This document shows positions 35,171 to 42,526 of a stretch of DNA of 64,000 nucleotides, one piece after another (position 1 is the stretch's first letter; each line of letters begins with the position of its first letter). Both the position numbers and the translations under genes were made by a program. Source of the DNA: Halogeometricum rufum (GTDB lineage Archaea > Halobacteriota > Halobacteria > Halobacteriales > Haloferacaceae); contig NZ_FOYT01000007.1 in assembly GCF_900112175.1 (NCBI RefSeq), positions 29,093-93,092 of the forward strand, read 5' to 3'. The notes under the pieces are model-generated. The model was not told the DNA's origin and did no database searches. It saw nothing but the letters and a program-made list of their open reading frames with translations.

Positions 35171-35674
35171 ATGAGCGAGGACGCTCCCGAGGGGTTCCCG
35201 GACGACGCCGCGTCGTTCGTCCAGCAGTACATCGAACAGGAGCACGGCTACCTCTCGTGGCTCGGCACGCGGGTGAACGAACTCGAACCCGGACGGGTCG
35301 TGATGACCGTCCCGTACGACGAGAAACTCACCAACACCACCGACCCGCCGACGGTCCACGGCGGCATCGCCGCGACGCTCATCGACACGGCGGGCGGCAT
35401 CGCTCAGCGGACGATGCTCGAGGACCCGATGGCCGGCGGCGTCGCGACGGTGAACCTGAACGTGAACTACCTCCGACGCGCCGCGGGCGACCTGCGCGCC
35501 TCGGCGGAAGTCGTCCGCGCCGGCGGCACCATCGGCGTCAGCACCGTCACCGTCGTCAGTCGGCCGCCCGAACGGGTGCGCGAGAACGACGAGGCGTTCG
35601 AGCGCTGGCAGGGGACCACCGACGAGGAAGCCGTCGCCACCGGACAGGGCGCGTACCGCCTGTTCCGGGACTGA
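35171..35674 (+). CDS. PaaI-type hotdog thioesterase
   Basis: 167 residues. The hotdog core has HGGIAATLIDTAGGIAQR, where the Asp/Gly region binds the thioester, and VNLNVNYLRRAAGDLRASAE, the long strand of the fold. It hydrolyses acyl- or phenylacetyl-CoA thioesters. The extra N-terminal 35 residues contain an acidic helix. It has no aromatic-degradation neighbours. Confidence 0.9.
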   Translation: MSEDAPEGFPDDAASFVQQYIEQEHGYLSWLGTRVNELEPGRVVMTVPYDEKLTNTTDPPTVHGGIAATLIDTAGGIAQRTMLEDPMAGGVATVNLNVNYLRRAAGDLRASAEVVRAGGTIGVSTVTVVSRPPERVRENDEAFERWQGTTDEEAVATGQGAYRLFRD

Positions 35675-35701
35675 CCCACGCGCCCGGCCGGACCGTCGTC
35701 C

Positions 35702-36283
35702 CTACTCGAACCGAATCTCCTCGCGCGTCGTCACCTCCCCGAACAGCCAGTCCGCGTGGTCGAGCGCGTACGCCTTGTGCTCGTCCTCGATTGCGCCGAT
35801 GGCGTCCTCGACGAGGACCGGCCGGTAGTCGCGCAGGCCGGCGCTCCCGGCGGTGTGGAGGACGCAGACGTTCGCCAGCGTCCCGCAGAACACCAGGTCG
35901 TCGACGCCGTGGGCGTCGAGCCAGCCCTCCAACTCCGTCCGGTGGAAGGCGTCGTACGTGTGCTTCTCGACGACGTGGTCGTCCTCGCGCACGTCCAGTT
36001 CGTCGACCAGTTCGGTCTCCCACGTCCCCTCGACGACGTGTTCGCCCCAGCGCTCGAACTCGTCGTAGTAGTGGGTGTCTTCGAACTGTTCGGGCGGGTG
36101 GACGTCGCGGGTGTAGACGACGCTCGCGCCCGCCTCGCGGGCGTCGGCGACGAGTGCGGCCACGTCGTCGACGACGGCTTCGCTCCCCGGCGCGTGGAGG
36201 CTTCCCTCCGGGTGGCAGAACCCGTTCTGCATGTCCACGACGACGACGGCGGTTCGGTCGGGGTCGAACGCGTGTTCGGTCAT
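35702..36283 (-). CDS. cysteine hydrolase of the isochorismatase/nicotinamidase family
   Basis: 193 residues from the ATG at 36283. The catalytic triad is complete: D17 (VVVVDMQNGF), K107 (VEKHTYDAF) and C140 (CGTLANVCVLHTA). The RDVHPP segment resembles the metal-binding region of nicotinamidases, which convert nicotinamide to nicotinate. A nicotinate phosphoribosyltransferase lies 3.6 kb away, which supports nicotinamidase over isochorismatase. It is a single-gene unit. Confidence 0.85.
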   Translation of the reverse strand: MTEHAFDPDRTAVVVVDMQNGFCHPEGSLHAPGSEAVVDDVAALVADAREAGASVVYTRDVHPPEQFEDTHYYDEFERWGEHVVEGTWETELVDELDVREDDHVVEKHTYDAFHRTELEGWLDAHGVDDLVFCGTLANVCVLHTAGSAGLRDYRPVLVEDAIGAIEDEHKAYALDHADWLFGEVTTREEIRFE

Positions 36284-36392
36284 GCGTGTGTGTAGCGCCG
36301 CGGGGACCAAAACGGTACTCCGTGGTGCGATTCCCGTCGCCGCGGCGCGGAAAAAGGTACTTCCCGGCGCGGACCCTGAAGGGAGTTAGAGC

Positions 36393-37874
36393 ATGTTGAC
36401 GAGACACGGAGTCGCCGCCGGTGCCCTCGCCCTCCTCTTGGTCCTCGCGGGCTGTACGGCACCGATGGTGAACCCGGCACTCGACGACGGCGGTGCGGCG
36501 GGCGGGCCATCGGACACCTCGGTCGTCGCCAGTCCCGACGCCAACTTCTCCGACCCGAGCGAGGACGTTCTCGGCTGGGAAGACGGCTACTGGTACAACG
36601 AGTCGATAGACGTGAACCAGTCCGACGGCCTCTCCGACGAGGAACTCCGGACGTACGTCGCCCGGTCGATGGCGCGCGTGGAGTACCTCCGGCACAAGGA
36701 GTTCGAAGAGCGCGTCTCGGTGGACGTGCTGTCCCGCGCGGAGTACCGCGAGCGGACTCGCTCGAACGCCCGGAGCGGTTCGGACTCCGGGCCGTCGGCG
36801 TTCGACCAGTGGAACAATCAGGTGTGGGAGGCGCTGTTCGTCACCGGCGAGACGGGCGACAGTCAGGAGGCGATAAGCGAGACCCAGAGCAGTTCCGTCG
36901 CGGGGTTCTACTCGCCGCGGAACGACGCGATAACGGTCATCACCCCCTCGCCCGACTCGCCGCGAATCGACAACGCGACGCTGGTCCACGAACTCGTCCA
37001 CGCCCTGCAGGACCAGCACTACGACCTGACGAGCGAGAAGTACCGCGGCGAGACGCAGGACGGTGACCTCGCCATCGACGGCGCCGTCGAGGGCGACGCG
37101 AAGTACGTCGAACTGCTGTACCGCGACCGCTGCGGCGTCGAGTGGGAGTGCGTCGCGACGCCGGCGGCCGCCGGTGGGGGCGGGGCTGGCGGGTCGGGCG
37201 GCGGTCCGAACCTCGGCATCCTCCTGACCATCTTCCAGCCGTACTCCGACGGTCCGGTGTACGTCCACGACAGAGTTCAGGAGGGCGGCTGGGAGGCCGT
37301 CGACGAACTGCTCGAGGACCCGCCGGAGTCCACCGAGCAGACCATCCACCTCACCGACGAAAAACCCGTCCCCATCGAGTACCGGAGTCGGGCGACGAAC
37401 GGGTGGTCCACGTTCCCGAACCAGGGCCAGAGCGGGTCCGACACCGTCGGCGAGGCGTCGATGTACGTGATGTTCTGGTACCAGGCGCGGACGGCCGGTG
37501 CCGACACCGTCGACCCGCGGGGCATCGTCCAGACGGAGAGCCGGTACGACACGTACAACTACGACGCGGTGCCGTCGAGCGGGTGGGCGAACGACCGCCT
37601 GTTCCCCTACAAGAAGGCGTCCGGCGGCGAGAGCGAGTACGGCTACGTCTGGGTGACCGAGTGGGACACCGAGGGCGACGCCCGCGAGTTCCGCGACGCC
37701 TACCGGAAGATTCTGCGCGCGCACGACGCGACGCGGCAGAGCGAGAACACGTGGGTCGTCGAGGACGGCGAGTTCGCCGACGCGTTCCGGGTCCGGATGG
37801 ACGGCACGCGCGTCACCATCGTCAACGGGCCGACGGCGGAGGACCTCGACGACATCCGCCCGGCCGCGAACTGA
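36393..37874 (+). CDS. Hvo_1808 family surface lipoprotein with HExxH motif (copy 1)
   Basis: 493 residues. A Sec-type lipoprotein signal (ALALLLVLAGC) attaches the protein to the outer face of the membrane. A zinc-peptidase-like motif H199-E-L-V-H203 (VHELVHALQDQ) sits mid-protein, followed by an acidic GAVEGDAKYVELLYRDRCG that may supply the third ligand. A Shine-Dalgarno-like GGGAG is 8-12 bases before the ATG. A closely related gene follows directly. Protease activity is likely but unproven. Confidence 0.85.
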   Translation: MLTRHGVAAGALALLLVLAGCTAPMVNPALDDGGAAGGPSDTSVVASPDANFSDPSEDVLGWEDGYWYNESIDVNQSDGLSDEELRTYVARSMARVEYLRHKEFEERVSVDVLSRAEYRERTRSNARSGSDSGPSAFDQWNNQVWEALFVTGETGDSQEAISETQSSSVAGFYSPRNDAITVITPSPDSPRIDNATLVHELVHALQDQHYDLTSEKYRGETQDGDLAIDGAVEGDAKYVELLYRDRCGVEWECVATPAAAGGGGAGGSGGGPNLGILLTIFQPYSDGPVYVHDRVQEGGWEAVDELLEDPPESTEQTIHLTDEKPVPIEYRSRATNGWSTFPNQGQSGSDTVGEASMYVMFWYQARTAGADTVDPRGIVQTESRYDTYNYDAVPSSGWANDRLFPYKKASGGESEYGYVWVTEWDTEGDAREFRDAYRKILRAHDATRQSENTWVVEDGEFADAFRVRMDGTRVTIVNGPTAEDLDDIRPAAN

Positions 37875-37929
37875 CGCCGAGCGACCGCCTCGCCGAGAAC
37901 GTTTTCCGTAATCGAACCGACGATACCCT

Positions 37930-39294
37930 GTGAACGTCTCCCGCGCATCGTTCGTCCCCGTCGCTCTCGCCCTCCTCCTCGTCCTCGCGGGGTGTAGCGC
38001 GCCCGTCGCCGACCCCTCTGCCAACGAGTGGTCGTGGCCGGACGACCCGCCCGAGGATAGACTCGGCTGGGAGGCGGGCTACTGGTACAACGAGTCCATC
38101 GCGGTGAACCAGTCCGACGGGCTGAACGCGTCCGAACGCGAGGCGTTCGTCGCGCGGACGATGGCGCGCATCGAACGCATCCGCGGACTGGAGTTCGAGC
38201 GGACCGTTCCCGTCGAAGTCGTCTCGCGGGAGCGGTATCAGAACGAGTCGAGCGTCTTCCGCGCCGAACCCGACGCGTGGGAGGACCAGGTGTACGAGGC
38301 GACGTTCCTCGTCGGCGAGGACGAGACGGCCGCGGACGCGCTGAACGACCTGTACGGCGGAGCGGTCGCGGGCTACTACACGCCGAGCGACGAGCGCATC
38401 GTCGTCGTCAGCGACGCGGAGACGCCGACGCTGAGTCGGGCGACGCTGGCGCACGAACTCGTCCACGCCCTGCAGGACCAGCAGTTCGGCTTCGCCCCGC
38501 CCCCGGACACGCACGACGGCCGCATCGCCGACGACGGCCTGTACGAGGGCGACGCCAACCTGGTCGAGGCGCTGTACGAAAAGCGGTGCGAGAGCGACTG
38601 GGAGTGCGTGCAGACGCCGTCGGCCGGCGGCGGGAGTCGGTCGTCGTTCGACTTCGGCGTCTACCTCACCGTCTACGCGCCGTACAGCGAGGGGCCGCAG
38701 TTCGTCGACGCCCTCCGCGAACGCGGCGGATGGGAGGCGGTGAACGCCGCCTACGACGACGTGCCCGTCTCCGCCGAGCAGATACTGCACCCGCGGGCGT
38801 ACCCCGACGAGCGACCGGCGGACGTGGACGTGCCGGACCGCTCGTCTGCCGCGTGGTCGCGGTTCGACCGCGAGGTGGCGACCGACCGTCTGGGCGAGGC
38901 GTTCCTGTACGTGATGCTGTGGGACACGCGCGCCATCGACCGGGAGCGACTGCGGCAGAATCCGGGCCCCTACTCGCGGTACAACTACACGGCGGGCGCG
39001 AGTGCCGGGTGGGCGGGTGACGAACTCGTGCCGTACCGCGGCGACGACGGCGAGTACGGCTACGTCTGGACGACCGAGTGGGACACCGAGGCCGACGCCG
39101 AGCAGTTCCACCGCCTGTACGGGACGTTCCTCCTCCAACTCCGCATGGGGGCCGAACGCGTCGACTCGAACACGTACGTGATTCGCGGCGGCCCGTACGC
39201 CGACGCGTTCCGCGTCACGCGGGACGGCACGCGCGTCACCATCGTCAACGCGCCGACCCCCGAGCAGTTGGACGAGGTACACGCCCGGCGGTAG
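37930..39294 (+). CDS. Hvo_1808 family surface lipoprotein with HExxH motif (copy 2)
   Basis: 454 residues from a GTG, 55 bases after copy 1. The signal is VALALLLVLAGC and the motif H175-E-L-V-H179 (AHELVHALQDQ). Shared blocks with copy 1 include LGWE-GYWYNES, VNQSDGL, YGYVWTTEWDTE and GTRVTIVN near the end, so they arose by tandem duplication. Copy 2 lacks part of the N-terminal linker. Both may cleave or bind surface proteins. Confidence 0.85.
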   Translation: MNVSRASFVPVALALLLVLAGCSAPVADPSANEWSWPDDPPEDRLGWEAGYWYNESIAVNQSDGLNASEREAFVARTMARIERIRGLEFERTVPVEVVSRERYQNESSVFRAEPDAWEDQVYEATFLVGEDETAADALNDLYGGAVAGYYTPSDERIVVVSDAETPTLSRATLAHELVHALQDQQFGFAPPPDTHDGRIADDGLYEGDANLVEALYEKRCESDWECVQTPSAGGGSRSSFDFGVYLTVYAPYSEGPQFVDALRERGGWEAVNAAYDDVPVSAEQILHPRAYPDERPADVDVPDRSSAAWSRFDREVATDRLGEAFLYVMLWDTRAIDRERLRQNPGPYSRYNYTAGASAGWAGDELVPYRGDDGEYGYVWTTEWDTEADAEQFHRLYGTFLLQLRMGAERVDSNTYVIRGGPYADAFRVTRDGTRVTIVNAPTPEQLDEVHARR

Positions 39295-39346
39295 CGCCGC
39301 CGGGAGGGTGAGAAAGCACTTGCCGCGCCCGCGAGATGCCGGCGCT

Positions 39347-39760
39347 ATGCACTCGCACACGACCCTCCTCGTCGCCCTCCTCGTCGCGTTCGCGGGGTGC
39401 GCGGGCGGTCCGCCGGCCGGTACGGAGACGGGGACGCCGACGGCCACCGACTCCCCGACGCCGACGGCCACCGACTCCCCGACGCCGACGGCGACTGACT
39501 CCCCGACGCCGGGGACGACGACGTATGGCACCGACTGCCCGGCGTTCGTCGAGGCCGACCCCGTCTCCGACGTGCCCGACGACGCGACGGTGATTCCGTA
39601 CGCGGACCTCTCGGCGGAGCGACGGGCGGAGTTCGACGCGGCGCTTTCGGAGGGGAACGCGGAAGTCGAAGACGGGGGTGACGGCTACGTGTTCTGGGTC
39701 GACCGCCCGTACGTCCGGTACGAGGGGACCGTCTACCGCGCCGTCGTCGCCGTCTGTTGA
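39347..39760 (+). CDS. small lipoprotein with Thr/Pro repeat linker
   Basis: 137 residues from the ATG at 39347. A lipobox (ALLVAFAGC) is followed by three TPTATDSP units encoded by 24-bp DNA repeats. A folded C-terminal domain follows (CPAFVEADPVSDVPDD ... VRYEGTVYRAVVAVC). The linker type, rich in Thr, is usual for O-glycosylated haloarchaeal surface proteins. It lies behind two surface lipoproteins on the same strand. Confidence 0.75.
   Translation: MHSHTTLLVALLVAFAGCAGGPPAGTETGTPTATDSPTPTATDSPTPTATDSPTPGTTTYGTDCPAFVEADPVSDVPDDATVIPYADLSAERRAEFDAALSEGNAEVEDGGDGYVFWVDRPYVRYEGTVYRAVVAVC
39434..39505 (+). repeat. three tandem 24-bp repeats inside the lipoprotein gene
   Basis: Units at 39434-39457, 39458-39481 and 39482-39505 are nearly identical and keep the frame. 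They encode the TPTATDSP linker, so repeat number can change without frameshift. Confidence 0.85.
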
Positions 39761-39841
39761 CCCCGCGACCGAAGACGAACGCTCTCCGGTCGCCGCGTTC
39801 GAACGAACGCGTTTTTCACCACGCCGGTGGAACGCGTTCGC

Positions 39842-40990
39842 ATGGACTTCGACATCGTCGGTGCCGACGCCATCCACGGGGGGTCGGCCACCGACGCCTA
39901 CTTCGAGCGGACGGAGACGACGCTCCGACACGCCGGGAAGAACCCGCGCGTCGTCGCCGAGGTGACGGCCGACCAGTTCCCCGACGGCGACTACGAACTC
40001 CTCGCGGGGACGAAGGACGCCGCCGCCCTCCTCGAAGGCCACGACGTCGACGTGGACGCCGTCCCGGAGGGCCGCTTGTTCGACGGCGGTCCGGTCATGC
40101 GCATCGAGGGGAACTACCTCGACTTCGCCCGCTTCGAAACCTCGCTTCTGGGCTTCCTCTCGCACGCCTCCGGCGTCGCCACCGCGGCCCTCGACGTCCG
40201 GCGCGCCGCCCCCGACTCGCAGGTGCTGTCGTTCGGCGCGCGGCACGTCCACCCCACCATCGCCGCGATGGTCGAACGGAGCGCCCTCCTCGCGGGTCTC
40301 GACGGCATCTCGCACGTCGCCGCCGGCGACGTCATCGGCCGCGAGGCGTCGGGGACGATGCCGCACGCCCTCATGATCTGCTTCGGCCGCGGGAACCAGG
40401 AGGCGGCGTGGCGGGCGTTCGACGAGGCGGTCGACGAGTCGGTGCCGCGCGTCGCCCTCTGTGACACCTACAGCGACGAGACTGACGAGGTCATCCGCGC
40501 CGTCGAGACGCTCGGCGACGACCTGGACAGCGTCCGTCTCGACACCACCTCCTCGCGGCGCGGCGACTTCCGACACATCGTCCGCGAGGTGCAGTGGACG
40601 CTCGCCGCCCACGACCACGAGTCGGTGGACGTGTTCGTCTCCGGCGGCCTCGGCCCGTCGGACCTGCGGCACCTGCGCGACGTGGCCGACGGCTTCGGCG
40701 TCGGAGGCTACGTCTCGAACGCCGACCCGGTGGACTTCGCGCTGGACATCGTGGAGATAGACGGCGAACCCGCCGCCAAGCGGGGGAAACTCACCGGCGT
40801 GAAGGAGGTGTACCGGACGGCCGACGGCGGTCACCACGTCGGACTCCGCGACGCCGAACCGCCCGCCGACGCCGAACGGTTGCTCGAACCGCTGATTCGC
40901 GACGGCGAGATAGTGCGGGAGTTCGACCTCGACGCGGCGGCCGACCGGGCGGCGACCGACGCCGACCGGTGCGACTACGGCGCGGAGTGA
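39842..40990 (+). CDS. pncB: nicotinate phosphoribosyltransferase
   Basis: 382 residues from the ATG at 39842, supported by a GTTTTTCACC element at -27. The blocks RFETSLLGFLSHASGVATAA, LSFGARHVHP (phosphoribosyl site), GTMPHAL and VFVSGGLGPSDLR match the archaeal NAPRT family. It joins nicotinate and PRPP to make nicotinate mononucleotide in NAD salvage. It pairs functionally with the nicotinamidase-like gene at 35702. Confidence 0.93.
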   Translation: MDFDIVGADAIHGGSATDAYFERTETTLRHAGKNPRVVAEVTADQFPDGDYELLAGTKDAAALLEGHDVDVDAVPEGRLFDGGPVMRIEGNYLDFARFETSLLGFLSHASGVATAALDVRRAAPDSQVLSFGARHVHPTIAAMVERSALLAGLDGISHVAAGDVIGREASGTMPHALMICFGRGNQEAAWRAFDEAVDESVPRVALCDTYSDETDEVIRAVETLGDDLDSVRLDTTSSRRGDFRHIVREVQWTLAAHDHESVDVFVSGGLGPSDLRHLRDVADGFGVGGYVSNADPVDFALDIVEIDGEPAAKRGKLTGVKEVYRTADGGHHVGLRDAEPPADAERLLEPLIRDGEIVREFDLDAAADRAATDADRCDYGAE

Positions 40991-41149
40991 GGGGACGGCG
41001 GTTCGAGAGAGGCGGCGACTGTCCGCGCGAGGGGACCGACGGTTCGAGTGAGGCGGCGCCACGAGAGTGACGGCGACGCCTCTCGCGGTCGGATGCGGAG
41101 GCGCAGGCGCGTCACGTGCGGTGTCGCACGTAGAACCAGTCGCCGACAG

Positions 41150-41752
41150 TTACAGTTCTTCGACGCTGCCGCCGTCGGCTCGCTCGCGGAACACCTGTCC
41201 CTCGAACAGCGTGACCATGGCGTCCTCGTCCTGCCACGCGAGGGGAGAGAGGCCGGCCTTGCGGCAGGCGTGCGTCAGGAACTGTTCTTCGGACCAGCCG
41301 TTCTCCAGCGGAATCGTCGGGTAGAGCCAGCCGTGCTTGCCGTCTTTGTCTACGGCGACCCCGTGGGTACCGAGTTCGATGTCGGCCGCAGGATCGTTGG
41401 TGAGAACGTGATTACAGACGATACAGACGGAGATATTGAGATTCGGTAGTTCGGGTGGTTCGATTTCGGACCCGCACGAATCGCCCGACGCGGCTTGAAT
41501 CGCCGCGTCGACGATGGCGTGTCCCAGTTGATCTTTCCCTCGATAGGCCCCGGCACACCCTCGGAGGCGGCCGCGACCACGTGTCGATTGAATGCGGACG
41601 AATGCGCCGGTACGAGCGTAGAACGCGTCTCGCATACTTCCCGGCTGTTCCCGTTGACCGTGGAGAACGTACGATTCGACCGATTCACGCGCCAGTTCGA
41701 CCGCCCTCGACCCGTCGTCGTACGAGAGTCGAACGGTCTGCGCCTCGGACAT
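41150..41752 (-). CDS. AMMECR1 domain protein (TIGR00296 family)
   Basis: 200 residues from the ATG at 41752. The invariant family core LRGCAGAY is seen at about residues 80-87, and downstream are HGVAVDKDGKHGWLYPTIP and CRKAGLSPLAWQDEDA. The function of AMMECR1 proteins is not known; the conserved core suggests a catalytic or binding site. It is divergent from RNase P RNA with a 150-bp gap. Confidence 0.9.
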   Translation of the reverse strand: MSEAQTVRLSYDDGSRAVELARESVESYVLHGQREQPGSMRDAFYARTGAFVRIQSTRGRGRLRGCAGAYRGKDQLGHAIVDAAIQAASGDSCGSEIEPPELPNLNISVCIVCNHVLTNDPAADIELGTHGVAVDKDGKHGWLYPTIPLENGWSEEQFLTHACRKAGLSPLAWQDEDAMVTLFEGQVFRERADGGSVEEL

Positions 41753-41872
41753 ACTACTGTGCAGGCACTGGCTAAACTTGAACGCTTCCCTTGTCACCAC
41801 CCTGATTCGTCCTGCATTAAGCTCTGCATAAGGCCGTGATACCCCGGAATCGCCCGAATCGGTCGAATCGAA

Positions 41873-41880
41873 CTTCTTAT
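41873..41880 (+). promoter_or_regulatory. TATA element of the RNase P RNA gene
   Basis: CTTCTTAT lies 26-33 bases before the proposed 5' end of the RNA at 41906. It is the only AT-rich octamer at that distance. Confidence 0.5.
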
Positions 41881-41905
41881 GCGCACGTCCCGACTAGGCA
41901 AAAAC

Positions 41906-42404
41906 GGCAGAGAGAGCCCGGTTCCCGTGTCCTGTCGGACTGATTACCGTCCGCGGACATGAGGAAAGTCCCCCCACCGTCCGGACGGGTGACCGGGCGC
42001 AAGCCCGGAGTCGGAGACGACTGGCTCTGGAACAGAAACGAGACCCCTCGGTCCGACCGATGAGACGCGTGCGGCGGACTCCTCCGCCGCCGACGCCCGC
42101 GGGGCGACCCGCGGGCGTGCGAACCGACCCGTAAGGGGAGGGAGTTGACCCGTCGAGGGACGCGAGGCGACGCAGTCGCCTCGGAGGACGAACGGACGCA
42201 TCGCGCCCGCGAGTCCAGCGGTCATTTCGTGACCGTGGACGACCGAGAACGGATGGAACGGCGAACCCTCACCGGTGCAAGTCCGCGCCGCTAAGGTAGT
42301 CCGGACAGCACGCTCGGGTTCGCCCGGCGTGCCCCCGAGAGGGGAGGACGCGGACGCTCAGCCGAATGCCGGGACGAACAGAAGGGGGCTTACTCCTCTC
42401 AGCC
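41906..42404 (+). ncRNA. rnpB: RNase P RNA, archaeal type A
   Basis: The conserved P4/CR elements are clear: GAGGAAAGTCCCCCCACC at about 41958-41975 near the 5' side, GGAACAGAAACGAGACC in the specificity domain, and GCAAGTCCGCGCCGCTAAG with AACAGAAGGGGGCTTA near the 3' side. Ends are set by the P1 stem GGCAGAGAG (41906-41914) with CTCTCAGCC (42396-42404). About 499 nt is on the long side for a haloarchaeal RNase P RNA, owing to GC-rich peripheral hairpins around 42065-42125. It processes tRNA 5' ends with archaeal Rpp proteins. Confidence 0.93.
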
Positions 42405-42451
42405 GCCACTGCCGCGCGAGCGACGCCGATGTTGTTATCTCAGCGACGTTA

Positions 42452-42503
42452 GATTAATAATACCTTGCACTTCAGAGGGGTAATTTCGCAGATGGATTAA
42501 TAA
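42452..42503 (+). promoter_or_regulatory. duplicated GATTAATAA element before the P-type ATPase
   Basis: GATTAATAA occurs at 42452-42460 and again at 42495-42503. The second copy is 24-32 bp before the ATG and is a likely TATA box. The first could be a second promoter or a binding site for a metal-responsive regulator. Confidence 0.45.
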
Positions 42504-42526
42504 CCCCGAGTGGACTAGCCTCGTGT

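Noticed and set aside
41944..42225. Minus-strand open frame inside the RNase P RNA
   Set aside because: The plus strand has the conserved RNase P core; the frame is accidental.
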